Below, piece after piece: positions 7,942 through 16,112 of a DNA stretch of 64,000 nt. Location of the stretch: contig CAYRYU010000017.1 of NCBI GenBank assembly GCA_964428355.1, forward strand, positions 28,939-92,938, written 5' to 3'. The notes under the pieces are model-generated. The model saw nothing but the letters and a program-made list of their open reading frames with translations, was not told the origin of the DNA and ran no database searches. Source of the stretch: CAYRYU01 sp964428355 (GTDB lineage: Bacteria > Muiribacteriota > Ozemobacteria > Ozemobacterales > Ozemobacteraceae). The position numbers and the translations under genes are program-made. Within the stretch, counting starts at the first letter, position 1; each line of letters begins with the position of its first letter.

Positions 7942-10272
7942 ATGTCAGAGCAGAAAGCGGAGTGGAAGGTCATCGTGGACCTCCTCCGGGAGACCAACCC
8001 GACCCTGTGGTTGCGACTCGGCCGCAAGATGATGAACCACCTTTTCAAGATCAACCCCACCGAAGTCCGTGGCCTCCTGGAAAAACTGAACACGGCGAAG
8101 ACCGACCTGGCGGAGACCCAGGAAATCCACGAGAACCAACCTATGCCGAGGCTGACGTTCAACATTCTCGAGCTCGTGACCGAGGAGACCTTCCAGCTCG
8201 CTGCGCGGGAAATGTCTACGGAGGAGATCGGGGATACGCTCCGGCTCTGGGTCAAGCAGGAACAGTTCCGGTTCCTTTCGATGGCATCCGAGAAACGGGA
8301 CGTTCCGCTCGCGGAGATCAAGGAGGCGGTGACCCGCTTCTGCAATCTTCCCTATTCCAACCGTAGTCTTTCGAAGGATGAAAAGATCGGAATCCGTGTC
8401 GCTCTGGTCAGGAGATTCTTCAGCGAGGACCTGGAGTTCATAAACTCCGTCAAGCAGCACGTCTCCGTCCTGGATTTCCACAACCTCATGGGCCGCATCA
8501 TCGGACCTTCCCGCGGAAACGGAAAACTTGGCGGAAAGGCGGCGGGGCTTTTTCGAGCCGAAAGGATCCTGAACTCGGCAAAGTACCAGTATCCCTTCCT
8601 GAACAAGGTAACCGTACCGAAGACCTGGCACCTGACGACAGACGCCCTTCTCGAATTCATGCACTACAACGCTCTCGAGGAAATGCCGACGCTGAAATAC
8701 CGTGAACTGGAGGAGATCAGGCAGGAATACAACTACGTGGGGCAGATTTTCAAGAACTCCACCCTTCCTCCTGAAATCATGGCGGGGCTGAACCTTGCGC
8801 TCGAGGATATCGGGGATCGTCCCTTCATCGTGCGCTCATCCAGCCTTTTGGAAGACATGAAAGGTTCGGCTTTTGCCGGAAAGTACAAGAGTCTTTTCGT
8901 CGCCAATCAGGGAACCAAGCGCGAGCGGCTCGAGGCATTGAAGGATGCCGTTCTCGAGGTCTATGCGAGCACCTTCGGACCCGACCCGATCGAGTACCGG
9001 CGTGAGCGCGGGCTCCTGGATTTCAACGAGGAAATGGGGATCATGATCCAGGAGGTGGTGGGATCGAAGGTGGGGAACTTCTTCTTCCCTGCCTTTGCCG
9101 GTGTTGCTTTCAGTTACAACGAGTTCAGGTGGTCGCCCAGGATCAAGCGCCGCGACGGGATCATCCGCCTCGTTACGGGGTTGGGCACTCGGGCGGTCGA
9201 CCGGATGGGGGATGATTTCCCCTTGCTGGTCTGCCCCGGCCAGCCCGGGCTGAGGGTCAACGTGACCTGCACGGAAGCCATCCGGTACGCCCAGAAAAAA
9301 ATGGACCTGATCAACCTGGAGACCGGGAACTTCGAGACAGTCCCGGTTGCCGATGTGATCAAGGAGTTCGGGGATGACTTCCCCCATCTGTCGAAGGTGA
9401 TCTCCCACGATCGCGACGGCCAACTTCACGCCCCGGTCAGTCTTTTGAGCGACCTGCGCGAGGGAGACCCTGTCGTGACGTTCCATAATCTCCTCCAACA
9501 GACTCCCTTCGTGGCACAGGTGAAGACCATCCTGACCCTTCTTCACGACTCCCTTGGATGGCCCGTCGATCTCGAGTTTGCGGCATCGAATGACGTGAAC
9601 GGACTTTGCCTTCTCCAATGCCGTCCGCAAACCGAAGCCGCCGGTGGTGGGAATGTCGTCATCCCGCGGGACATTCCGCCCGAGGACATCCTGTTTTCTG
9701 CCGCGAGATACGTGACGACAGGTCAGATTCACGATCTCGAGTACATCGTCTACGTCGATCCGATGGGTTATGACCAGCTTCCCGATCTCGAAGAGATGGT
9801 CAAGGTCGGCCGGGTAGTCAGCGACCTGAACATGAACCTCCCCGCTCGGAAGTTCATCCTCATGGGCCCCGGAAGATGGGGAAGCCGCGGCGACGTCAAA
9901 CTCGGAGTCCGCGTGAACTACAGTGACATCAACAAATCCTGCATGCTCGTGGAAATCGCGCGCAGAAAGCTGGACTACGTTCCAGAGCTTTCCTTCGGCA
10001 CGCACTTCTTCCAGGATCTCGTTGAGGCCTCGATCAGGTATCTTCCGTTGTACCCCGATGATGCCGGAATCGTTTTCAACGAGCGCTTCTTCCGCGAAAT
10101 GCCCAACGAGATCGACAAGTTCGCTCCCGGCGCGGGAACGGTGGGGAATGTCCTGAAGGTGATAAACGTTCCCGCTGTCACGGGGGGCGCAACGTTGTCC
10201 ATACTTATGGATGGTGATTCCGAGCGCGCCCTCGCCTACCTGGACCGCACCAAGATCCGTCCCCAGAGCTGA
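7942..10272 (+). CDS. PEP synthase/PPDK N-terminal (ATP-grasp) domain protein
   Basis: This 776-residue protein has a helical N-terminal region (about 1-180) followed by a pyruvate-phosphate-dikinase-type nucleotide-binding domain. Recognisable signatures are GKLGGKAAGLFRAERIL (about 195) and PFIVRSSSLLED with FAGKYKS (about 295-320), and the domain ends with LLQCRPQTE (about 560). A further domain of about 200 residues follows. The phosphohistidine swivel and PEP-binding domains of true PEP synthase or PPDK are absent, so it cannot complete that reaction alone; it may be a phosphotransferase or regulatory homologue. GGAGGAAG precedes the ATG at 7942, and earlier in-frame starts are rejected for lack of such a site. 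Confidence 0.8.
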   Translation: MSEQKAEWKVIVDLLRETNPTLWLRLGRKMMNHLFKINPTEVRGLLEKLNTAKTDLAETQEIHENQPMPRLTFNILELVTEETFQLAAREMSTEEIGDTLRLWVKQEQFRFLSMASEKRDVPLAEIKEAVTRFCNLPYSNRSLSKDEKIGIRVALVRRFFSEDLEFINSVKQHVSVLDFHNLMGRIIGPSRGNGKLGGKAAGLFRAERILNSAKYQYPFLNKVTVPKTWHLTTDALLEFMHYNALEEMPTLKYRELEEIRQEYNYVGQIFKNSTLPPEIMAGLNLALEDIGDRPFIVRSSSLLEDMKGSAFAGKYKSLFVANQGTKRERLEALKDAVLEVYASTFGPDPIEYRRERGLLDFNEEMGIMIQEVVGSKVGNFFFPAFAGVAFSYNEFRWSPRIKRRDGIIRLVTGLGTRAVDRMGDDFPLLVCPGQPGLRVNVTCTEAIRYAQKKMDLINLETGNFETVPVADVIKEFGDDFPHLSKVISHDRDGQLHAPVSLLSDLREGDPVVTFHNLLQQTPFVAQVKTILTLLHDSLGWPVDLEFAASNDVNGLCLLQCRPQTEAAGGGNVVIPRDIPPEDILFSAARYVTTGQIHDLEYIVYVDPMGYDQLPDLEEMVKVGRVVSDLNMNLPARKFILMGPGRWGSRGDVKLGVRVNYSDINKSCMLVEIARRKLDYVPELSFGTHFFQDLVEASIRYLPLYPDDAGIVFNERFFREMPNEIDKFAPGAGTVGNVLKVINVPAVTGGATLSILMDGDSERALAYLDRTKIRPQS

Positions 10273-10310
10273 CGGCCGCTCTCTCCACCGGGGTGCGGTT
10301 TCCCGAAAAG

Positions 10311-10340
10311 AAAAACGCCCGCCGGGGTTCCCGACGGGCG
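10311..10340 (-). terminator. Rho-independent terminator of the endonuclease gene
   Basis: On the minus strand, CGCCCGTCGGG pairs with CCCCGGCGGGCG around a 2-base loop, followed by TTTTT. It lies 15 bp after the stop of the leftward gene at 10355 and may also insulate the convergent gene ending at 10272. Confidence 0.85.
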
Positions 10341-10354
10341 CTTGATTCTCCCGG

Positions 10355-11260
10355 TCAGAAGTCGTTGATCTGGTCGACGAACTCGGGGTGGTCGACGAAG
10401 GGGTTGCGGTTGTGCTGGAAGTTCTCGACCCGGTCATTCCTGGCTTTCTCGGACGCATCGACGGGGTCTTCCTGGTGCCACCGGCGGAAGGTCTTTTCCT
10501 GTTCGGTCGGAATGGATTTGTTGTACCTTACCGAGAAGTAGAACATTGCCCGGGCCACATTGCCCTTGTGGCAGGGACGGGGTTCGAAGTTATCGCCGTC
10601 GAACTTGCTTCCACCCTGTTCCCATGTTGGATTGCCTACCTCACCGAAGGGGAAGTTCCCGCGGATGTTGTTGGCCTTGGAATCGGAGGGGAAGAGGTGA
10701 TGGAGATCGGATTTGGCGATTCCGGTGGCTCCCTGGGATTGCGGCCAGGTGTGCTCCACGTTCATGTTGGTGGCGTCAGGTTCGCCCTGGGTCTGGATGG
10801 TCCGGCCGGTGTAGACGCACTCGACCGTTCCTTCATGGTTGTCAAGTTTCGAGAAGATGATATCCTGCGCCTGCTGGTATCCGACCGGAGTCTGTTCGGA
10901 GACCAATCCGCGAAGGGAGTTTACAAGCTGGCGGTCGCGCTGCCTCATGACGGTGGTATAGAGATCGCAGCCGACCTTGGGGTCGAAATTGGCCGGTACC
11001 CGGCTCTTGCGCTGGAATTCCGGTTCAGGAACCACGGCTACATTGGACTGGAGAAGATCGGCCAGGGTTTCCCGCATCTTGAAGAAGGATACGTGGTCCT
11101 GCGGATACTTCTCCTCGAGTTTTTCGATTTCGGAAAGAAGCTGCTTCGACAACAAACCAACCCGGTCGAGGGTGGGTTCTTCCACGGCCTGGACCGCGCT
11201 TCCCAGAACGACTAGGGAAAACAGGATTACGGCGATACTTGCTACTCCACTCCGCTTCAT
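10355..11260 (-). CDS. Secreted endonuclease I family nuclease (EndA/NucM-like)
   Basis: This 301-residue protein has a signal peptide (about 1-25). The endonuclease I fold is recognised by NVEHTWPQS (catalytic His170), the following SDLHHLFPSD, and the metal-site segment NNIRGNFPFG (Asn198 region). It is expected to be a periplasmic or secreted, metal-dependent, nonspecific DNase/RNase. The ATG at 11260 is preferred over the ATG two codons earlier because AGAAGG is then 8 bases away. A strong terminator follows. Likely used for nutrient acquisition or DNA turnover. Confidence 0.9.
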   Translation of the reverse strand: MKRSGVASIAVILFSLVVLGSAVQAVEEPTLDRVGLLSKQLLSEIEKLEEKYPQDHVSFFKMRETLADLLQSNVAVVPEPEFQRKSRVPANFDPKVGCDLYTTVMRQRDRQLVNSLRGLVSEQTPVGYQQAQDIIFSKLDNHEGTVECVYTGRTIQTQGEPDATNMNVEHTWPQSQGATGIAKSDLHHLFPSDSKANNIRGNFPFGEVGNPTWEQGGSKFDGDNFEPRPCHKGNVARAMFYFSVRYNKSIPTEQEKTFRRWHQEDPVDASEKARNDRVENFQHNRNPFVDHPEFVDQINDF

Positions 11261-11479
11261 ACTCATTCCCTTCTTCGCAGGCCATTCCTGCATACTTGTG
11301 TATTATTCTATTATACCAATAGGGGGAAAACCCGCAAGAGGTGGATTGGGGAAATTCAATTTTTTCTGTTTTTTTTTCCATCGCCATCGCTGACCTCGAC
11401 AAGCTGATTTTGAAGCTGATTTGTGAGGAATTGACCATGGGGAATGCCAGTGGTACCTTGGGAGTGAGGTGATCCCAGG

Positions 11480-12796
11480 TTGAATCCGAAGGAAAACCAC
11501 GCCACGTTGGAAATCCCGCCAGGCTCGGCCACCCCTGAATCTCGGAAGGGGGCGGGAAAAATCCCCGGCTTTGTCCTCTTCTTCACGTTTTTCCTCCTTT
11601 CCCTGCTCTGGACCTGGGAGCAATCATGGCCGCGGGAACACCTCCGCATGGATTCCCGCAGCTTCTACTTCGCCGGAAAAGCCTGGGGGGAAGGGGTTTC
11701 CCCATATTCCCCCGAAGCTCTTCAGGCGATAGCGAGTTCCACCGGGATCACGAAACAGGTGTTCGCATACCTCTACCCGCCCGTTCTCGCGCAGATGCTG
11801 GCGATCCCAAGCCGGTTGGCTGCCGTGGATTTCGACCTCCTCTGGACCTTCCTGTCCATTTTCTGCATGGCAGGGATTTGCGTCATGCTGGTTTCCCTGC
11901 CCCGTACGTTTAGGGACGAAGACCCGGACATCTTCTTCCGGATTGGAGCGGTCGCCCTCCTGATTTTTCTCCTGCCATTCCGGAACAATCTCCTCATAGG
12001 ACAGGCAAACCTGCTTGTACTTCTTGGTATCACGGGATGCTGGGCGGGATACCGGTCGGGAAAAGACCTTCAGGCGGGGTTCTGGCTCGCATGGGCAACC
12101 GTGTTGAAGGTCACCCCGGGTTTCCTTGTGCTGTTCTTCTTTGCAAGGGGAAGGAGGCGTCTGGTTGTCGGTTGGGTTTCCTTCCTGGCCGGAATGGTTG
12201 TCCTATCGCTGATAATCGGTGGTTCTGGGCCGTGGAAGGATTTTCTTGCGCTGCTTCAAGGTCAGCGCCCGGCGTTTCCGGTTGCGGGTCTCGGGGATCC
12301 GGTCGACTCGGGGAATCTTGGAATCTCGGGTTTCTTGCTTCGAATCCTGCTGGACCGAACATGGGTGGGGCCGGCATTCGGTGCTTGGGTCATCGGGATT
12401 GCCGTTGGGCTGCTCCTCCTTTTGGGGCGGCGTTCCGATCCCGACTCGGCGGACCGTTTCTGGGGGCCGTTCCTTTGGGGGATGGTGATGATCAGCCCTC
12501 TTGTCTGGTTCCATCACCTGGTTTTCCTTCTGCCAGGGTTGTTCGAGCTTCTGATCGATCTTCGGTCTCGCGGAAAAACCGCCTTGTTTCTGGGGACCAT
12601 CCTCCTGGTGGCTGCTTTGGGAATCGATTTTCCGGGCTGGTACCCCGCTGCGGGAATTTTCGATTCTTCGCCGAGGTGGGGAACCAACCTGCACTTCTAT
12701 TTGCTTTCCGGATTGCTTTTCCTCGAGCTCGTCTGGTGCTGGAAAGCTGATGGAAAGCTTGCCTTCAAAACGGAAGGCTCCAAAAGCGTTGGGTAA
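11480..12796 (+). CDS. GT87-family membrane glycosyltransferase (DUF2029)
   Basis: This 438-residue polytopic protein has about ten hydrophobic helices. Early motifs DSRSFYFAGKAWGEGVSPY and AYLYPPVLAQ are typical of GT87/DUF2029 polyprenyl-phosphate-sugar-dependent mannosyltransferases. It would transfer a hexose from a lipid-linked donor on the outer face of the inner membrane. The start is a TTG at 11480 with GAGGTGAT upstream. The only downstream ATG falls inside the conserved motif and would remove the first helix, so the TTG is favoured. It stands alone between a divergent nuclease and a convergent phosphatase. Confidence 0.8.
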   Translation: MNPKENHATLEIPPGSATPESRKGAGKIPGFVLFFTFFLLSLLWTWEQSWPREHLRMDSRSFYFAGKAWGEGVSPYSPEALQAIASSTGITKQVFAYLYPPVLAQMLAIPSRLAAVDFDLLWTFLSIFCMAGICVMLVSLPRTFRDEDPDIFFRIGAVALLIFLLPFRNNLLIGQANLLVLLGITGCWAGYRSGKDLQAGFWLAWATVLKVTPGFLVLFFFARGRRRLVVGWVSFLAGMVVLSLIIGGSGPWKDFLALLQGQRPAFPVAGLGDPVDSGNLGISGFLLRILLDRTWVGPAFGAWVIGIAVGLLLLLGRRSDPDSADRFWGPFLWGMVMISPLVWFHHLVFLLPGLFELLIDLRSRGKTALFLGTILLVAALGIDFPGWYPAAGIFDSSPRWGTNLHFYLLSGLLFLELVWCWKADGKLAFKTEGSKSVG

Positions 12797-12865
12797 GAGG
12801 GAAAGACTTCCCCGGCTGAGGTGTCCCCGGCCCCATGAATACTGTGCTTGAGGCCGATCGATTGC

Positions 12866-13774
12866 TCAGGGATGGCCCCTTGCCGGTTTTTGGGGCTTGG
12901 TGACCGGGTTCTCCAGCAGGAAGAGCGTCACGTCGTCGTGGCTCGACAACCCATGGGAAAAATGTCTGGCTTCATCAATGATCCCCCGGGTGAGCTCGGA
13001 GCCCCTCAAATGGGTGTTCCCTTCAAGAAAGTCCAGGAGACGACCCCTTCCGAAAAAATCCCGGTAAGGGGAACGCCAGTCGATCAGGCCGTCGCTGAAA
13101 AGCAGAAGCCGGTCGCCGGGTTCCCAGGGAAATGTCCCGTCCTCGATCTCGTTCACGAGGCTCATCCCGAGGAGAGGGCCACCCTTTTCCAGGAACCTCG
13201 GGGGGGCCGAGTTCGGGATGAGGACGGGATACGGGTGTCCTGCGTTTGCGAACCATCCCCGGCAATTCTTCCGATCCAGGACGACATACACCATGGTGAT
13301 GAAAAGGTCGTAGACATCAAGGGAAAGAGCTTCCTCCAAGGCCTGAAGGACCTGGGTGGGAGGTCTCCAGCCTTCACCCTCATCGATCGTTACTCCCTGC
13401 TCGGGCCGCATCAGCTCGGAAACCAGTACACTGACCATCACAGAAGGGACTCCGACACCTCCGACATCGATCATGTATGCTCCGAAGCCCTCCCCCGGCA
13501 GAGGTGTCCAATTGAAGGAATCGCCTGCCGCCCGGCCGCAGGGAATAAGTTCCCCCGAAACCTGAAGGCCCTCCACCACCCGTCGCGGGGAGGGAAGGAG
13601 GGCGTGCTGGATGACGGAAGCGGCTTCCAGATCACGAACGACCCGTTCCTTCGCCACTTGCCAGTCCTTGAGCAGAGCCCCATAATCCTTCGGGGCGGAG
13701 TAGATTCCGGATGATGCCTCTGGACGGGACCCGGTTCTGGATGGATTTCCTGGGAAATGTGGACCGTCTGCCAT
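12866..13774 (-). CDS. SpoIIE/RsbU-type PP2C-like serine phosphatase
   Basis: This 302-residue protein has a short helical N-terminus (about 30-62) and then a SpoIIE-type phosphatase domain. It retains Asp85 (AGDSFN in place of the usual GGDxxD), Asp103 in YMIDVGGVG, LLFSDGLIDW and the C-terminal SSHDDVTLFLL metal ligands. The last Asp of the first motif is Asn here, which might weaken metal binding. Such proteins dephosphorylate anti-anti-sigma factors or similar STAS partners; none is seen nearby. GGAGG lies 9 bases before ATG 13774. It is the last gene of a leftward run after the ion channel gene (112 bp gap). Confidence 0.85.
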   Translation of the reverse strand: MADGPHFPGNPSRTGSRPEASSGIYSAPKDYGALLKDWQVAKERVVRDLEAASVIQHALLPSPRRVVEGLQVSGELIPCGRAAGDSFNWTPLPGEGFGAYMIDVGGVGVPSVMVSVLVSELMRPEQGVTIDEGEGWRPPTQVLQALEEALSLDVYDLFITMVYVVLDRKNCRGWFANAGHPYPVLIPNSAPPRFLEKGGPLLGMSLVNEIEDGTFPWEPGDRLLLFSDGLIDWRSPYRDFFGRGRLLDFLEGNTHLRGSELTRGIIDEARHFSHGLSSHDDVTLFLLENPVTKPQKPARGHP

Positions 13775-13886
13775 TTGAGGAAGCCTCCCGCGTTTCCGTG
13801 GTTGAGAGCTGGGATACTGACAGTCTATTCCCCTTCTCGAAAGTGGGCAATCGGAAGTATGAGGGAAGTTTGAGGGATGGGGGCTT

Positions 13887-14993
13887 TCAGGACAGGAATG
13901 CCGTTGCAACCAACCAGGCGATGATCAACGAAAAGAAGACTCCAACGACGATCCGGGAAGTCTTGGAGAGAATGGCCTGTAGTGCGGGTCGATCGGCGTT
14001 CTTGGCGAGAAAGATCAGGATCGTGAAGATGAGGATGATGAAGATCGCGAGATAGTTTCCCAGCATCATCTTGTCTACGAAGGTCAGGTAGCTTATCGGC
14101 GGCAGCCCCTGCGAAAGGGAAAGATGATATGCAACAGAGCTGAAGAGGGATGCGACGCAGAGACTGACCTTCTGGGAAATCTGCTCAATTGGCAGGAGGA
14201 CGCTCAGGACTGCAATGCAAAGGAACAGGATGGCCGGGATAACCATCTTGATGAAAATGATCACGTGATTCCGGGAGATGTGGAAATCCATACGGATCTG
14301 GGAATAGGATTCGGTTCGGCTCTTATTTGGCTCACCGAAGGTGGTTCCGTAATGGTGAATATTGGAAACGATGTCGAACCGGTCCACTCTCCACCCCACT
14401 ATCGAGAAAAGCGGATCAATCCCCGAATTTTCCAGGTCGGAAACGAAGATACGCTGGTCGGCCTCGATTTCCGTGTCCTCGAAGAAGACCTGAAGGGTGA
14501 AACGGTCGAAAGGATAGTTCCTGAAGTCGATCTTCTGGTCGAAAACACCATTCACCCTGAACACAACGTAATCGAGGTCCGTTCCGGGGAAGGGATGGGC
14601 TTCCTCGAGTTTGTTGATCTGGAAGTTGCGGCTGTTCAGAAACTCGAATTGGGGAAGGGACCCTCCCTTGTATGTGAACCACATGTAGAAATCCAGCGGA
14701 AGACAGGAGTTTCCGAAGTCGATCTTCCCGCCGGCTATCATGTAGATTCCGATCGAAATCCTCTGCAAAGTCCCACTTGCAGTTGGTCTGGCGGAAACAC
14801 TCTCCGAAGCAGTCGCGTTCACGATGTCCAGGATGGGTGGGGGAACCGTGGCGGTCGCTCCTGGAATCACCGAAACGGCGGATGCGGACGAAAAATCCCC
14901 CCTCTGGGCGTATGAACCCCAGGGAAAGGCCGATAGAAGCAGCAACAGAAGTAACAGGGAGAAAGGCTTTGGAGGCCGAGAGGTCATTTCCAT
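13887..14993 (-). CDS. Pentameric ligand-gated ion channel (Cys-loop superfamily) homologue
   Basis: About 368 residues. It has a signal peptide (about 1-29) and an N-terminal beta-rich ligand-binding domain (about 75-240) with the prokaryotic Cys-loop counterpart YPFDRFTLQVFFE (160-172; no Cys pair). Four membrane helices follow: M1 about 245-267 with the conserved Pro253, M2 about 272-292, M3 about 305-330 after the LPPISYLTFVDK linker, and M4 about 345-366. The proline and YLTFxDK features match GLIC/ELIC-type channels. It should form a pentamer in the inner membrane with the binding domain in the periplasm. The start could be 14993 or 14987; neither has a strong ribosome site. A terminator separates it from the gene upstream. 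Confidence 0.88.
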   Translation of the reverse strand: MEMTSRPPKPFSLLLLLLLLSAFPWGSYAQRGDFSSASAVSVIPGATATVPPPILDIVNATASESVSARPTASGTLQRISIGIYMIAGGKIDFGNSCLPLDFYMWFTYKGGSLPQFEFLNSRNFQINKLEEAHPFPGTDLDYVVFRVNGVFDQKIDFRNYPFDRFTLQVFFEDTEIEADQRIFVSDLENSGIDPLFSIVGWRVDRFDIVSNIHHYGTTFGEPNKSRTESYSQIRMDFHISRNHVIIFIKMVIPAILFLCIAVLSVLLPIEQISQKVSLCVASLFSSVAYHLSLSQGLPPISYLTFVDKMMLGNYLAIFIILIFTILIFLAKNADRPALQAILSKTSRIVVGVFFSLIIAWLVATAFLS

Positions 14994-15017
14994 AGGATTG
15001 GATATTACAGGATAATG

Positions 15018-15053
15018 AAAAAAGGCGGAAGCCCCCTGTTTGGGACTCCCGCC
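15018..15053 (-). terminator. Rho-independent terminator
   Basis: On the minus strand, GGCGGGAGTCCC pairs with GGGGCTTCCGCC (two G-U pairs), followed by TTTTTT. It lies 15 bp downstream of the secreted-protein gene ending at 15068 and upstream of the ion channel gene, so the channel probably has its own promoter or depends on read-through. Confidence 0.85.
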
Positions 15054-15067
15054 ATTCAAGTTTTCTG

Positions 15068-15709
15068 TCAGCGGTAGTAGCCGGAGGTTCGGCTGAAAGA
15101 GAAGAGGTCAACCCTTTTTCCACCGTCGGTGACGTCGGGGAAGTAGACCGAGAGGTTGAAGGAGACCACGAACCCGCGCTCGAAAGCGGTGACGGGAGCC
15201 TTCTCCATGAGATAGCCGTATTTTTCCTCGTCGATCTCCTGGAGCTTCTCGAGGTAGTTCGAGATTGCCCCTGTCACGAGCTTGAAACCATCGGCGAATT
15301 CCGCTTCCTTCATGTCGAAGTTGTAGTTCACCCTGCGATGGACTTCACCATTTACCTCGGTTCCCCAACCGTTGATATCGCTGACACGGCTCCAAACAAG
15401 GCTGATGGTGGTTCCCTCGGGAAGCTTTTTGAAAAGCCCGGTCGCTGCGAATTCGTCCACCGACTCATTGGGAACCGTTAGGATGTAGGTTTTGAAGGTC
15501 TTTTTCCCGAAAAGAAACCCCTTGCTCCACGGATATCCCGTCACGACCTGGGCCTTGGCTGCGATTAGGGTCGTCACCGGCTTGGGTTCTTCCTTGCCCT
15601 GCGGAACAGTGCCATACATGTATTGTACGGCCTGCGCAAAAGAAGCCACCGGAAAGCAAAAAAGACAAAAGACTGCGATCCCCAGAAACCAGTTCTTCCT
15701 CGAATTCAT
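15068..15709 (-). CDS. Secreted protein of unknown function
   Basis: This 213-residue protein has a signal peptide (about 1-25, FPVASFAQA) and a mature beta-rich region with no recognised motif. GGGGAGAAAGA immediately precedes the ATG at 15709. A terminator follows directly, so it appears monocistronic. It lies beside the ligand-gated channel gene, but the terminator argues against a tight operon. Confidence 0.7.
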   Translation of the reverse strand: MNSRKNWFLGIAVFCLFCFPVASFAQAVQYMYGTVPQGKEEPKPVTTLIAAKAQVVTGYPWSKGFLFGKKTFKTYILTVPNESVDEFAATGLFKKLPEGTTISLVWSRVSDINGWGTEVNGEVHRRVNYNFDMKEAEFADGFKLVTGAISNYLEKLQEIDEEKYGYLMEKAPVTAFERGFVVSFNLSVYFPDVTDGGKRVDLFSFSRTSGYYR

Positions 15710-15835
15710 TCTTTCTCCCCTTCTTTCGATTTGTGGTTGTGTGGCACGCAAATTCCATACCAATCAGAAAGAAGCCTTGGCCGCGATTTCCCCCCCACTC
15801 CCGTTCAAAAATCCGTCACCCCCCGCCCAAAATTC

Positions 15836-16112
15836 GTGACACATTACCGATTTTTTGGGGCGCTTGGGGACTGGTTTTTGGGGGGAAACCTGTCCCTATT
15901 TTCGCTGGAGTCTACATGGAATTGAAACATAAGGAAGTAATCCGGGACCACACTTGCCCCGAAGATTCCCATGGAAGGGGCTTTCAAGGGGCTCAAATCC
16001 TAGCTTGCCTTGGATGGAATTTCCAACCTCGTCCGGTTTCCCGGAAAAGGGGGACAGGTTACCCCTCTGGACCGCCCATTCCAGGCTATGCGAAAAATCG
16101 GTAATGTGTCAC
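15836..16112. repeat. 277 bp MITE/BIME-like element with perfect 20 bp inverted ends
   Basis: GTGACACATTACCGATTTTT at 15836-15855 is repeated exactly in inverted orientation at 16093-16112. An inner, imperfect inverted pair built on AACCTGTCCC lies at about 15881-15905 and 16041-16065. No coding sequence is visible inside, and there is no clear target-site duplication. The right end overlaps the last codon of the gene at 16109. REP/BIME-type elements moved by IS200-like (RAYT) transposases have similar structure; this assignment is inference. The rest of the 15710-16108 gap shows nothing else. Confidence 0.75.

Noticed and set aside
6246..8345. Long minus-strand open frame opposite the C25 protease
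   Set aside because: The plus-strand gene has clear catalytic motifs; the antisense translation is Gly/Asp/Val-rich shadow without recognisable domains.
8836..10458. Minus-strand open frame opposite the PPDK_N-like gene
   Set aside because: Antisense shadow; it also crosses the terminator region and has no start signal.
15710..15835. Gene between the secreted protein and the 277 bp repeat
   Set aside because: Short frames there have no start signal and mostly read C- and A-rich intergenic DNA.
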